A stretch of DNA of 64,000 nucleotides from Blastopirellula sediminis (GCF_020966755.1 NZ_JAJKFT010000004.1:1426001-1490000); one strand, 5' to 3'; positions 16,719 through 26,404 are shown, numbered from the stretch's first letter. Notes: generated from the sequence alone by a model not told the origin. Made by a program: numbers and translations.

Positions 16719-19254
16719 CGACATTCGCGTTCTCTTCGCGGAAATCTACGATCCGCCTGCAGCGGCGCGCAGCGCGTCTGCTCGCCAACTACTTGCTGGT
16801 GAGGACGGAAAGCTGACGCTCGCGACGATCTTTGTAATTCTCGCCCTCTTGGTCATGACCAGTTTCGTGGGGAACTCCGGCAACGCGGTCAAGGAAAAGA
16901 TTGAGATGCAAAACGCGGCCGACGCCGCCGCGTTCAGCAGCGCTCTTTGGATGGCCCGCGGCCTGAACGCGATCACGGCGACCAATCATCTGCTGGGCGA
17001 ATTGACGGCGGTCTGCGTCGTTCATGAGGCGCTCGGCGGTCCCGAGTTGGACGCCTACGGCAATGATGGGTGGACAGACAATGACGCCAAAACGATGAAC
17101 ACGAGAATTCGAGGCCTGGTCAACCCCGACCTCGCTCAAGTGACGCGATACTCGCCCTATTGGCAGGCGATGTTAAAACCGATCAACCAAGCGGACGATT
17201 ATTTCCTTAAGAACTTCATCGTCAAAGAGATCGCGAGCGAGGATGAGAAGTTCCATGCCGGCGCTACTATTTACGACGCCAAGATCAACCTGAAGCGCGA
17301 GACGTTCTCGAATCTCACGATGAAGTCGATCGCCAACGCCGGCTACTTCGTGCCGCCGTTCATTGGCCCCTTTCCGGTCGGTATCGTCACTGCGGCGATC
17401 GCTTCCGGCGTTCATTTCTACGCCGAACTGCAACTGATTCAGATCTTGAAGGAGTGGTACGTCATCAAGGCGATCGAGTTGGCGGCGCTCAGCATGGCCA
17501 AGCTCAAAGACCCGATCGAATCGCAAGCGCTCCCGACGTTGGCGAAGTTCGCCGAGGCGATTGGTCGCAGTAAAGCGTCGGGCGGAGCAAGCCTGGTTGC
17601 GATGCGCGTCGACCAGGAATTGCAAGGCCTCGGCGGATCTCTGAACGCCGAACTTTCGTTTTATCCGACCAAGCGGACGCTGACGCTGCCGGTCGAATTG
17701 GAACCGCCGCTGAAGCTGCAAGGAAAGGCAGGCTGGAAAGAACAAGAGCCTCCGCCGATTGATCAAGGGTTGTTGGACAAAGTGGAGGAAATGCGAGCGG
17801 AGGCGAACTCGAATGATCGAGATGCGCTGCGAAAGCGCTCGCAAAAAATTCGCGAAATTGAAGCCCTCAATGAGAAAGAGCGTAAGGCCCAAGAGAAAAA
17901 GGAAAAGGCGGAAGAGGACCTGAAGAAGAAGCAAGAGGCGAAGGAAAAGGACGAGGCCGAATCGCCCCCCAAAAAAGACCCCGACCGGGACAAAGAGATT
18001 CAGGATCTCGAGCAGGAACTGGACGACCTCGACGAGGAGATTAAAGAAAACGCGGAGAAACGACTGGAGCTGATCAAAGAACTTCGCTTGGAAAAGTACG
18101 CCGGCGACAAAGAAAATCCATCGTCTGGCGATCCGCACGAAGAATTGGACGAGAACGCTCCGAAAATGCCCGATCAAAGACACATTGATGCGAGTGCGAG
18201 AATGAAAGGGCGGAAAGCGATTGAGGAGCAGATCTCCATCCTGACGTCGCAAAAGAGCTCGCTCCAAAAGATGGTAAACGACGACAAGCTGGAGCTTAAG
18301 CCTGAGGAGGAGCGGCGTCTGAAGGTTTCGTTGAAGCAAACGCAAAACATGCTAGATATCCGCCAGAAAGAGCTGCAATACAGCGGCCAAACCGCCAAAG
18401 AAGAGATTATGGAGTTTTACACCACCTCCGGCGGAAATCCGACGATCAAGAATCTAGGCAAAATTGACGTCGATTCGACGATGCTGAAATACAGTCAGTG
18501 GGTTCGCGCAAGTTACCCCTACGTAGATGCGTTTCGCTCCGGCATCCTTTCTATGTTCGAGGAGCAACTTCCCAAATCACGAGCCGCCGAGTCGTTTCAG
18601 CGCTATTGCGATCACTTTTCGATGGTCAAGCCGCTTCAGTACCGGACTGGAAAGGGATGGGAAAAGGCCTCTGCACCCGCGTTGAACTGGCGCGACAAGT
18701 CGGGGCGCGAGCCGCTCGCCATGGTGGTGATGAAGTCGACCTATTCCGGAAACCAATCGCATAAGGGGCGTGAGCCCTGGATTAAGGACGAACGACTCGC
18801 CGAACGGTACTTCACGGTCGTCGGTTTCGCTTATCGCCCCGCCGAAGAGAGCGTTTTCAGCGCAAACGTTTTCGCCAACTCCCATCCCGGCGGTACTTTC
18901 GCCTACGCACAAGGGATGGTCTACAACGCCAATGAACAAGTCGAACCGCCGACGTCGCCCGGTTCGACGCAACCGAATGTCGGCTGGGATACTCTTAATT
19001 GGGAGTCGCCGGTTCGTGCGCCGGAGCAGGGGAGTGGAAACGCCCGGACCGGCGCAGTCTGGCCGTGGGAGTTTTTCTCCGGCAACGCGATAAATAGCAA
19101 TGAAGCGCGGGTCCAATTAAATTGGCAAGCGAAACTGGTCCCTGTGACGGAGACCCGAATCGGGGACGCTCGCAAGGAAAAGTCGGTCGACGGCGACGTC
19201 CGGAAGCTCTTGGACAAGTCGAAGAAGAACCTGCGTAACCTGGTGACGCACTGA
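16702..19254 (+). CDS. TadG-like pilus protein with long charged coiled coil
   Basis: The 850-residue protein carries a TadE/G-like membrane segment near residues 35-60 (GKLTLATIFVILALLVMTSFVG) and the putative flp-pilus-assembly motif NAADAAAFSSALWMARGLNAI (about 70-90). Residues ~350-560 are dominated by Lys/Glu-rich heptads (EKKEKAEEDLKKKQ and the like), a predicted long coiled coil not typical of TadG. The C-terminal ~250 residues look globular and secreted. It overlaps the TadE-like gene by 17 bases and ends one base before the next gene. It could be an envelope-spanning strut or anchor for the pilus. Confidence 0.75.
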   Translation: MHRLINDIRVLFAEIYDPPAAARSASARQLLAGEDGKLTLATIFVILALLVMTSFVGNSGNAVKEKIEMQNAADAAAFSSALWMARGLNAITATNHLLGELTAVCVVHEALGGPELDAYGNDGWTDNDAKTMNTRIRGLVNPDLAQVTRYSPYWQAMLKPINQADDYFLKNFIVKEIASEDEKFHAGATIYDAKINLKRETFSNLTMKSIANAGYFVPPFIGPFPVGIVTAAIASGVHFYAELQLIQILKEWYVIKAIELAALSMAKLKDPIESQALPTLAKFAEAIGRSKASGGASLVAMRVDQELQGLGGSLNAELSFYPTKRTLTLPVELEPPLKLQGKAGWKEQEPPPIDQGLLDKVEEMRAEANSNDRDALRKRSQKIREIEALNEKERKAQEKKEKAEEDLKKKQEAKEKDEAESPPKKDPDRDKEIQDLEQELDDLDEEIKENAEKRLELIKELRLEKYAGDKENPSSGDPHEELDENAPKMPDQRHIDASARMKGRKAIEEQISILTSQKSSLQKMVNDDKLELKPEEERRLKVSLKQTQNMLDIRQKELQYSGQTAKEEIMEFYTTSGGNPTIKNLGKIDVDSTMLKYSQWVRASYPYVDAFRSGILSMFEEQLPKSRAAESFQRYCDHFSMVKPLQYRTGKGWEKASAPALNWRDKSGREPLAMVVMKSTYSGNQSHKGREPWIKDERLAERYFTVVGFAYRPAEESVFSANVFANSHPGGTFAYAQGMVYNANEQVEPPTSPGSTQPNVGWDTLNWESPVRAPEQGSGNARTGAVWPWEFFSGNAINSNEARVQLNWQAKLVPVTETRIGDARKEKSVDGDVRKLLDKSKKNLRNLVTH

Positions 19255-19255
19255 T

Positions 19256-19852
19256 ATGACGATGGGCAAGCGAAAACCTGGATCGGCTCGATCTCGCGAA
19301 GGCGTTGCGACGCTGGAATTCGTCATGGTCTTTCCGCTGTTGACCTTTTTGATGATCGCGATCATCTGGCTCGGGTATTTTTGCGCCGGTCAAGCGTCGG
19401 TCACCATATCGGCCCGGAACGACGCCTGGCGGATGCGACACGGTTCCGGTTCAGGAGCGAGCGGCGCCGCGCAAGGAGAGTCCCCCTTCAACTTCGCAAC
19501 TTCCAATCGTTGGACGAAGGATGCGACTTCAACCGTCAACGTAAGCGCCGTTTTTGATTCCATCGCTCAGCCGAAATCGCATCACACCATTACCGGAGGT
19601 TCCTGGGATCACAACGCCGTCGATATGAACCGTCCACCCAACTGGGCGCTCTACGCAAAGGTTGGCGCCAGCGCAAAAACGGCAAACGTCCAATCCAAAA
19701 TGCCCGACGGTTTGTTCAGCAGCGGCCTAAATGCCGATGCGAATACGGCGATTGACTTGGCGCTCGACTATATCGGGGGGCAAAAGGTGTTGGGAAAAGA
19801 GATTTCCGACTTGCTGAAACCCCTGGAAGACATCTTCAAGCGGCTCAAATAG
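19256..19852 (+). CDS. TadE-like minor pseudopilin
   Basis: The 198-residue protein has a basic leader with SREGVATLEFVMVFPLLTFLMI: Gly, then the hydrophobic helix with Glu at +5, the canonical TadE signature. The remainder is a small extracytoplasmic domain rich in Ser, Ala and Asn. The start lies just after the stop of the preceding gene. Confidence 0.82.
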   Translation: MTMGKRKPGSARSREGVATLEFVMVFPLLTFLMIAIIWLGYFCAGQASVTISARNDAWRMRHGSGSGASGAAQGESPFNFATSNRWTKDATSTVNVSAVFDSIAQPKSHHTITGGSWDHNAVDMNRPPNWALYAKVGASAKTANVQSKMPDGLFSSGLNADANTAIDLALDYIGGQKVLGKEISDLLKPLEDIFKRLK

Positions 19853-19882
19853 CTGAGTTCAATTCTGCAAAGTACGCGCACC

Positions 19883-20707
19883 ATGAACGAGACCTGGAAA
19901 TCACGACTTTGGAGCTTCGCCAAGTATGGCGGACGGCTCGTCGTGATTGCGCTCATGGTGGCGATGATCGCGAGCACCGCCCGCACCTATTACCGATGGC
20001 TGCAACCAACGCCGGAGTTGGCGGCGGCTACTCCCGTCGCTCCGCCGTTGCCGATTGAAGTCCTCCATTCGCTGCCGGCGGACGGCTACTGGACGTTCCA
20101 AGAGACCCCGTGGCGGTTTCGCCAGACGGAAGTAAGAGCGACTGACTTTGAAGATCATTTGAAAGGGTTGGCCGGTGCGGCGACCGGCTCCGATGGTCCG
20201 ACCGAATTGGATGACGCAATTCTTCCCATTCTCGATACGGCCAAAGTTATCGGTCACCCTGTGACGCCGGATGTCCAGAATTATCCTGTCGCCGGACCGA
20301 TTACGATGCACTTTTTGGTTCGGCAACTCGCGACGCGTCGCCAGGTGTTGGCGGTGCTGTTAGAGGTCCCGTCCGAAAGCGGACCGATGATCCTGGAGTT
20401 GTCGCTGCGCGGTCCGGAGGTCGACGCCGACTCGAAAGCTCACTTGCTGCCGCTGCCGAGCACCGCCTCCCGGATGATGGCCCGCTGGTCCGATGAGGGA
20501 GACTTGGTGCTGGAATGCGTAAGCGTCGCGCAGCCCCTCGAGGATCTGAAACGCCAATGGATCGCAGAAGACCCGTCCATTCATGAACTGGACGCCAATC
20601 TTGGAGAAATCGAAGGCTGTTTGTTAGAGCGTCGCCGAGAGCGCATTTTCGTCTTTCGAACCTCTGGCTCTGGCGACAGCCTTGTTTTGGTGAAGTTGCC
20701 AAGTTAG
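19883..20707 (+). CDS. Single-pass membrane protein of the pilus operon, unknown
   Basis: The 274-residue protein has one N-terminal membrane anchor (~18-37, LVVIALMVAMIASTA) and an extracytoplasmic region with a Pro/Ala linker and then a mixed alpha/beta domain. I do not recognise a family. Its position between a TadE-like gene and the CpaB-like gene makes a role in pilus assembly likely. It could stand in for a missing envelope component such as TadD or CpaD, but no sequence feature shows that. Confidence 0.7.
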   Translation: MNETWKSRLWSFAKYGGRLVVIALMVAMIASTARTYYRWLQPTPELAAATPVAPPLPIEVLHSLPADGYWTFQETPWRFRQTEVRATDFEDHLKGLAGAATGSDGPTELDDAILPILDTAKVIGHPVTPDVQNYPVAGPITMHFLVRQLATRRQVLAVLLEVPSESGPMILELSLRGPEVDADSKAHLLPLPSTASRMMARWSDEGDLVLECVSVAQPLEDLKRQWIAEDPSIHELDANLGEIEGCLLERRRERIFVFRTSGSGDSLVLVKLPS

Positions 20708-20758
20708 TTCATTCTAATTGAGTATTCCAACCTAGTTTTTCGCCCCGTCGAGCCGCCC

Positions 20759-21502
20759 ATGAGTCACACTCTGAAGTTCCTCATCGCCGTCGTTATTGGC
20801 ATCGTCGCCGCCGGACTTAACTGGTTCTATCTCAATTCCAAAACCTCTCCCCGTCAGTACGTTATCGCCAAAGCGGACATCAAGCAGGGTGATCCCATCA
20901 CGGACGATCAACTCGACAAGGTCGAGATCGCCGGCGACAAGTCGAAGCTCGACAAGTCGTTTATCCCGTATGAAAGTCGCGAGATCCTGACAGGGCAAAC
21001 TGCTCCCCGCGACTACCAACAGGGGGACGTCTTCTTCTATCGCGACCTGACTCCGCCGAAGATCGTTACGAAGTATCGGGAACTCGGGCCCTACCGCGTG
21101 ATTAGCGTCGGCAGCCGTTTTTCGGAGTCAATCAAGCAGGGAGAATCCTCCGCTGGAGGAAACGAAGACACGGTCACGATCGCGGTGAAATGGCCTCCCG
21201 AAAAGCCGACCTTGCGTCTCATGGATATTACGCGACACGGACGGACCGATGACGAATTGGAAGACAAGGAAGCTCAGATCGATCGCGTCCTCGTTTGTCC
21301 CCCTCCGAAAGACGCCCCTGCCTATACGGCCAACACCGACGTCAACTTGGGACTCGCGACCAACGAAAGAGCGGCCTTCATTTCGCTCGATGGAATCGAC
21401 AATGTCCCCCGGGTGCTCCAAATTGGTCAATGGATCGGTTTCGTGGTGCTGGATGACGCGTCATCCACGGCGCTGGAAATTGAGAGCGACAGCAACGAAT
21501 AG
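20759..21502 (+). CDS. cpaB: CpaB/RcpC-like pilus assembly protein with SAF domain
   Basis: The 247-residue protein has an N-terminal membrane segment (LKFLIAVVIGIVAAGLNWFYL) followed at ~35-105 by an SAF-type beta-clip: YVIAKADIKQGDPITDDQL.. and a second half QTAPRDYQQGDVFFYRDL. This is the architecture of CpaB/RcpC, a periplasmic Tad component that contacts the secretin in known systems. No secretin gene is visible nearby. The next gene starts nine bases after the stop. Confidence 0.78.
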   Translation: MSHTLKFLIAVVIGIVAAGLNWFYLNSKTSPRQYVIAKADIKQGDPITDDQLDKVEIAGDKSKLDKSFIPYESREILTGQTAPRDYQQGDVFFYRDLTPPKIVTKYRELGPYRVISVGSRFSESIKQGESSAGGNEDTVTIAVKWPPEKPTLRLMDITRHGRTDDELEDKEAQIDRVLVCPPPKDAPAYTANTDVNLGLATNERAAFISLDGIDNVPRVLQIGQWIGFVVLDDASSTALEIESDSNE

Positions 21503-21511
21503 GCTACTCCG

Positions 21512-23389
21512 ATGAAGGTTTGGTACAACAACGTCGTCGACCCCAATCGCCAGGTGAAGGATGTCGAAGGAAATCGCATCCGCATCGGCCGGGCGCCCTA
21601 TAACGAGATCGTCCTCGACAGTCCCTATATCGCTGAGGAAGCGGCGGTTCTCTACCGTCGCGGATCTTCCTGGGAACTGGTCGCGCTCGGTCTCAATGGC
21701 CTGAAAGTAGGCGATCGTCAGCTCTACAACGGCGAAAGCTGCAAAGTCGCCACCAACAATCAGATCGCCATCTTTCCGTTCTCGCTAACGCTGGACTTGC
21801 CGTGCGAGGAAGCGGTTACCAAGGCCGAACAGCGTGCCGCGCTCGATCAGACCGCTTCCAAGTTGATTAGCGACGTCCACCTCGAACTCCTCAATCGCCG
21901 CGATATGGAGTTGGAAGCGAAGGGAGGCAAAGCGGAATCGGTCGAGAGCCTCTGGACGCTGGAACAGGACCTGGAACTGATCGCGAAAGAACAAAAGCTC
22001 TTTACCGGCAAGCTAATCGAACATGTCGCCGCCTACGGCATGCGCGATCGACTACTGTCCGATCTATGCGAGATCTTGCCAGAACACGGGGATACGGGGC
22101 TTTATGGAAAGCGTCACTGGAGTCGTCTCGTTTCGGTCGTTCCCGAGCGTGAGCAAGAACTAGATCGGACTGCAGAGTATCTCCGGAAGTCGCTGAAGCT
22201 TCACGAGCTGACCGATCTGAGCGCGAAGATCGACGTTGTGGAACGAAGCTTCTGGGATAAATGGGAAGCGATCGGCGGCGGGATCCATAAAGACTTTATC
22301 CAGTATATGGCGCTCCGTTTCGTCAAGAAATCGATCAAGGACATCGTCTTTGGCTACGGTCCGCTCGAAGACCTGCTGCGACTTCCGACGATTTCGGAAA
22401 TCATGGTGGTCGATCGAGAGCACATCTATATCGAACGCAACGGCGTGCTCGAAAACTCCGGTCGGCGATTCACCTCGGACGCGGTGATTGAGGCGATTAT
22501 TCAGCGGATCGTTTCTCGCGTCGGACGTCGCATCGACAAATCGTCGCCGCTGGTCGACGCCCGACTGTCGGACGGGAGCCGCGTCAACGCCGTGATTCCG
22601 CCGCTCGCCGTCAGCGGTCCTTGCATCACCATTCGCAAGTTTCCCTATCGCAAACTGCTGATTGACGATCTGGTCGCTAAGAAGGCGCTGTCGCGCAGCG
22701 TCGCCGAATTTTTTCGAGCCATCGTCCTGCATCGCTGCAACATTTTGATCTCAGGGGGAACCGGAACGGGAAAGACCACCCTGCTCAACTGCATGAGCGA
22801 TTTTATTCCTGATCGCGAACGGATCGTCACCGTGGAAGACACGGCCGAATTGCAGCTGAATAAAGAGCACGTCGTTCGCATGGAGACGAAGGAATCGAAC
22901 ATCGAAGGGAAGGGGGCGTACACGATTCGAGATCTCGTAAAGAACTCGCTCCGCATGCGTCCTGACCGCATCGTCGTCGGCGAATGTCGTGGGCCCGAGG
23001 CGCTCGACATGTTGCAAGCGATGAACACCGGGCATGACGGCTCGATGACGACGATTCACGCCAACAACACCGGCGACGCGATTCGCCGCTTGGAAGTCCT
23101 GGTGCAAATGGCGGCCGACTTGCCTCTGGAAGCGATTCATCAGCAAATCGCGTCCGCGATTGATATCGTCATTCAGCTTCGCCGCATGCGAAATGGCCGC
23201 CGCGTCGTCTGCCAGGTTTCGGAGTTGGTCGGATTAAATCCGACGACCAAGCAGCTGATGATCCGCGATTTGTTCCTGTGGGACGACGCGACCGAAGATG
23301 GAATTCAAGCGACCGGGCACGTTCCCTCGTTCATGAACGAGCTGATCGAGACTGGTCGACTAACGCTTGACGGACTCTACCTTCACTAA
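21512..23389 (+). CDS. FHA-CpaF/TadA fusion secretion ATPase (second copy)
   Basis: The 625-residue protein begins with an FHA-like domain (~18-95: GNRIRIGRAPYNEIVLDSPYIAEEAAVLYRR, then LNGLKVGD), followed by a helical region and a full CpaF-type ATPase (~230-600). Walker A GGTGTGKTT lies near 415, Asp box DTAEL, RMRPDRIVVGECRG and HDGSMTTIHANN follow. FHA domains bind phosphothreonine, so kinase control of pilus extension is an inference. It leads a cluster with TadB, TadC and another FHA-like protein and is clearly distinct from the FHA-less ATPase at 13570. Confidence 0.92.
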   Translation: MKVWYNNVVDPNRQVKDVEGNRIRIGRAPYNEIVLDSPYIAEEAAVLYRRGSSWELVALGLNGLKVGDRQLYNGESCKVATNNQIAIFPFSLTLDLPCEEAVTKAEQRAALDQTASKLISDVHLELLNRRDMELEAKGGKAESVESLWTLEQDLELIAKEQKLFTGKLIEHVAAYGMRDRLLSDLCEILPEHGDTGLYGKRHWSRLVSVVPEREQELDRTAEYLRKSLKLHELTDLSAKIDVVERSFWDKWEAIGGGIHKDFIQYMALRFVKKSIKDIVFGYGPLEDLLRLPTISEIMVVDREHIYIERNGVLENSGRRFTSDAVIEAIIQRIVSRVGRRIDKSSPLVDARLSDGSRVNAVIPPLAVSGPCITIRKFPYRKLLIDDLVAKKALSRSVAEFFRAIVLHRCNILISGGTGTGKTTLLNCMSDFIPDRERIVTVEDTAELQLNKEHVVRMETKESNIEGKGAYTIRDLVKNSLRMRPDRIVVGECRGPEALDMLQAMNTGHDGSMTTIHANNTGDAIRRLEVLVQMAADLPLEAIHQQIASAIDIVIQLRRMRNGRRVVCQVSELVGLNPTTKQLMIRDLFLWDDATEDGIQATGHVPSFMNELIETGRLTLDGLYLH

Positions 23390-23406
23390 AACGCGCGAAA
23401 GAACCA

Positions 23407-24246
23407 ATGATCCCCGTGATATCGACAGTCCTGGTCTTCGTAGCGGCGTTTCTGTGCGCTACGTCGCTGAAGAGCGTCTGGGATGGAATCACGAGTCGCT
23501 ATATCGCCGACTTGGAGAAGTCGCTCGACTCCCTGTCGATCGATCGCTCGCACATTCCGACCATTCTGCGCTGGTGGGGTATTTCCCTGATCGCCGTCAT
23601 CGTGATCCTCGGCATCTTGATGCGTATGCCTCCGCTGGCCTTGGGCGCCGCCTATCTGGTCTTCGTAAGTCCCCGCTTGATCCTGGAGATGTTGATTGAG
23701 CGACGAAAGACGAAACTGCGCGATCAAATGGTCGGCGCAACCGTCGCGATCGCCAACGGATGTCGAGCCGGACTCTCCCTCGCCCAGGCGTTAGAAGAGG
23801 CGGCGCGAGAGATTCCGGAGCCGCTCGCATTTGAGTTCCGCCGAATTACCAACGAATACAACTGCGGTCGACCTCTGGCCGAAGCGATTCAATCTGCGAA
23901 AGAGCGTCTCAACCTCGACAGCTTTACGTTGTTCGCCATGTCCCTGCTCGTCACTATCGAACGGGGCGGAAAGCTGACGGAGTCTTTGGAGCGAATCAGT
24001 CAAAGTCTGCAGGAATCGCAACGACTTGAGCGAAAACTGGCCGCCGAAACGGCCAGCGGCCGCAACGTTGTGATGTTGCTGACGGCCTTTCCGTTTTTGT
24101 TCTTAGGCTTCGTCTTCATCACGAAACCGCAGGACACCATGTTGGTTTTTCAATCGCTGGTCGGCCAGATCATCATGTTGGTCGTGATGATCCTGGTTTA
24201 CGTCAGCGTGCGGTGGAGCAACTCGATCCTGAAGCTGGAGTTGTAA
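23407..24246 (+). CDS. tadB: TadB-like inner-membrane platform protein (GspF superfamily)
   Basis: The 279-residue protein has N-terminal membrane segments, a cytoplasmic GspF/T2SSF domain (MVGATVAIANGCRAGLSLAQALEEAAREI, then GKLTESLERISQSL) and two C-terminal membrane helices. This is the inner-membrane platform that works with the CpaF ATPase. It starts 17 bases after the ATPase gene and precedes TadC. Confidence 0.9.
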   Translation: MIPVISTVLVFVAAFLCATSLKSVWDGITSRYIADLEKSLDSLSIDRSHIPTILRWWGISLIAVIVILGILMRMPPLALGAAYLVFVSPRLILEMLIERRKTKLRDQMVGATVAIANGCRAGLSLAQALEEAAREIPEPLAFEFRRITNEYNCGRPLAEAIQSAKERLNLDSFTLFAMSLLVTIERGGKLTESLERISQSLQESQRLERKLAAETASGRNVVMLLTAFPFLFLGFVFITKPQDTMLVFQSLVGQIIMLVVMILVYVSVRWSNSILKLEL

Positions 24247-24282
24247 TCCCCTTCGCGGAGGAGCCAACGTAACGAGAATCTC

Positions 24283-25194
24283 ATGTCGCAATTTCAGATA
24301 ATTAGTTCGTTGTTACTTGGACTGGCCGGCTTCGGTTTGGCCTGGACGCTGCTTGACGTCCTGACCCGGCCGCGGCTCGCTCGACCTGGGCAAAACAAGT
24401 TTGAACTTACGCGACGCCAAGCGGTCCGCCAGAACAACAGCATCTATCGCTGGTTTGAGCCGCTAATCGACGAGTGGGCCGCAAGCGGTTCGCTGATGGC
24501 GCCGGAACGACGCGAACAACTCGAGCGGCAAGTCCGCATCGCGAGCGAACGCAATCTGGGAACGCCTGACGAGTTTCTGGCGACCAAGATTATTGAAGGC
24601 ATCCTGATCGGCCTCGGCTTTGCGATTGTGGGAGCGCTCGCGGGGTTTTGGCTCATCGGGCTGGTCGCAGGCGCCTTTATCGCAGTCAGTTACTCCGAAC
24701 TTTCTCGCAGCACCATTTCCGATCGCGCCACCAGGCGGATGATGCGGATTCGTTTGCGACTGCCGCATGCGATTGAGCTCGTTTGCTTGATGATGGAAGC
24801 AGGGGCCGGTTTTCAAGATAGTCTGGAAACGGCCGTTCGAGAGAATGTCGACCATCCGCTGGGACAAGAGCTCAACGTCGTCGTTCAACAAATCGCCGCC
24901 GGGCGAACGCGTCACGACGCGCTGGCCGACTTCCAGCAGCGGCTAAGCGACGAAGACGTCTCTGAGCTGGTATTCGCGATCAATAAGGGAGAAGAGTTAG
25001 GAACTCCCTTGGCCGTCACGCTTCGAAACCAATCGGAGCAGATGCGTCTCAAGCGATCGCAGTGGGGAGAAAAAGCGGCCGGCGAAGCGCAAGTGAAGAT
25101 CGTCTTTCCAGGCATGCTGATCATGATCGCTTGCCTGCTGGTGATCGTTACGCCGCTCATTTATCCGCTGGTGAATTCGATTTTTGGAATTTAA
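24283..25194 (+). CDS. tadC: TadC-like inner-membrane platform protein (GspF superfamily)
   Basis: The 303-residue protein has an N-terminal helix, paired membrane segments at ~105-145 and a GspF domain (LPHAIELVCLMMEAGAGFQDSLETA, DVSELVFAINKGEELGTPL), ending in a hydrophobic helix (IVFPGMLIMIACLLVIVTPL). Its relation to the preceding protein is the usual TadB/TadC pair. Confidence 0.9.
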   Translation: MSQFQIISSLLLGLAGFGLAWTLLDVLTRPRLARPGQNKFELTRRQAVRQNNSIYRWFEPLIDEWAASGSLMAPERREQLERQVRIASERNLGTPDEFLATKIIEGILIGLGFAIVGALAGFWLIGLVAGAFIAVSYSELSRSTISDRATRRMMRIRLRLPHAIELVCLMMEAGAGFQDSLETAVRENVDHPLGQELNVVVQQIAAGRTRHDALADFQQRLSDEDVSELVFAINKGEELGTPLAVTLRNQSEQMRLKRSQWGEKAAGEAQVKIVFPGMLIMIACLLVIVTPLIYPLVNSIFGI

Positions 25195-25222
25195 GTTCGA
25201 CCTAGACGAGGCCGCGTGAGCC

Positions 25223-25984
25223 ATGCCTGCATTTGTTGTGATTACCTCCGGTATTACCGCCGGTCACCGACAGTGGATTGAATCGCCGGTTCTCCGGGTC
25301 GGCAGCGACAGCTCGTGCGGGGTCGTCGTGCCGTCGCTAGAATTGGCGCCCCATGCGGGAACGCTCGAATACCGCAGCGGTCAATACTTCGTCTACAACA
25401 AGAGTCTCCATGCGCAGACTGTCGGCCAAACGGAGTTAAAGCCGATGGGCTCGTGCGTTTGGCAGCCGGGACAAGTCTGGCTGCTTGCATCCGATGCGAC
25501 GCTGATGTTGGAAGTGGAAGGGGATCCGGCGCCTTGTCGAGAGCAGGTCGATACGCTTCCCTCGGTTCTCGAGGAGGAAGATGACGATTCGTATCCAGCC
25601 GAGAAGGCCGACGATCAGGAAACGGAAGCGAAGCCCTCCCTCAACACCGGACAATTGATCCAAGTCGGCGTCATCATTCTTTGCGTAATCGGGTCGGTCG
25701 CGCTACTGATGCAAGACCAATTGAAGGACAAAACGCCGCGCGCTGACTTACCGACGCTGAAGGAGATCGTCGACCAGAGCCAAGCAGGCTTGCCTAACGA
25801 AACGCGGATGTTGCAGTACGCGATGGCGATGAAACTGCGCGATCGTCCCGAGGATGCGAAACGCTGGTTCTACGAGCTGCGAGATCGGCTACTCGTACGC
25901 CAAGCGACGCTTCGGCAGCAAAACGAGCCCGATTCGATCCCCATGCTCGACTTTACCCTGGCTCAACTTGAACAGGTTGAATGA
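25223..25984 (+). CDS. FHA-like single-pass membrane protein ending the pilus operon
   Basis: The 253-residue protein has an N-terminal FHA-like beta domain (~3-95: GHRQWIESPVLRVGSDSSCGVVVPS), an acidic linker, a membrane segment near 145-165 (IQVGVIILCVIGSVALLM) and a helical tail. Together with the FHA-CpaF fusion it suggests phospho-dependent regulation of the pilus. It is the last gene of the operon; the sequence after it is degraded. Confidence 0.72.
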   Translation: MPAFVVITSGITAGHRQWIESPVLRVGSDSSCGVVVPSLELAPHAGTLEYRSGQYFVYNKSLHAQTVGQTELKPMGSCVWQPGQVWLLASDATLMLEVEGDPAPCREQVDTLPSVLEEEDDDSYPAEKADDQETEAKPSLNTGQLIQVGVIILCVIGSVALLMQDQLKDKTPRADLPTLKEIVDQSQAGLPNETRMLQYAMAMKLRDRPEDAKRWFYELRDRLLVRQATLRQQNEPDSIPMLDFTLAQLEQVE

Positions 25985-26089
25985 CCAACAATACCGCTGG
26001 CATTCCACTCGTGTGGAGCCAGGGCAGCGCAACCAGCGCTCGGGGGTCTTGTTCCTAAGGTCGGACATCGAGATTCCGAAGTTGTTTGA

Positions 26090-26404
26090 CTTCAGACGCA
26101 GCTACTCAATCTCCGTCTTCTCGAAGAGATCGACTCCAACGCCTGGGAAGTGAAAGCCCAAGAGCTACGAGACGAAGAAGCAGAGCTACGACTTCAGATG
26201 GAGCGTTGCAGTGGTGATTGGATCGACATTGCGATGAAAGCGTTTGAACTTTCGCAAAGCCTGAAAGAGATGTGGGGTTCGGCGGATTAGGTTGCGAAAC
26301 GTAGAATCCTCGAAATCACCTGTCTGAGCGGCAAACTCGATGGCGTAACTCTTTACGTCACAATGAAAAAGCCCTTTGACCTGTTGGCCAAAGGGCTTTC
26401 TTAA
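26090..26404 (+). pseudogene. Decayed C-terminus of a serine recombinase
   Basis: One frame, without a start, encodes the typical C-terminal coiled coil and tail of large serine recombinases: LLNLRLLEEIDSN, ELRDEEAELRLQ, MKAFELSQSLKEMW, then VAKRRILEI and MKKPFDLLAKGLS. An in-frame TAG at 26288-26290 interrupts it (expected Tyr), and a TGA at 26087 closes the frame upstream. The catalytic domain is absent. It lies between the pilus operon and the tRNA fragment, so it is probably a relic of an earlier integration. Confidence 0.75.

Noticed and set aside
17173-18345. 390-codon minus-strand open frame
   Set aside because: It is antisense to the coiled-coil part of the TadG-like gene; its Leu/Phe-rich product is what Lys/Glu codons give in reverse, and it has no ribosome-binding site.
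26020-26045. Terminator after the last pilus gene (AGCGC..GCGCT)
   Set aside because: Only a 5-bp stem with no T-run.
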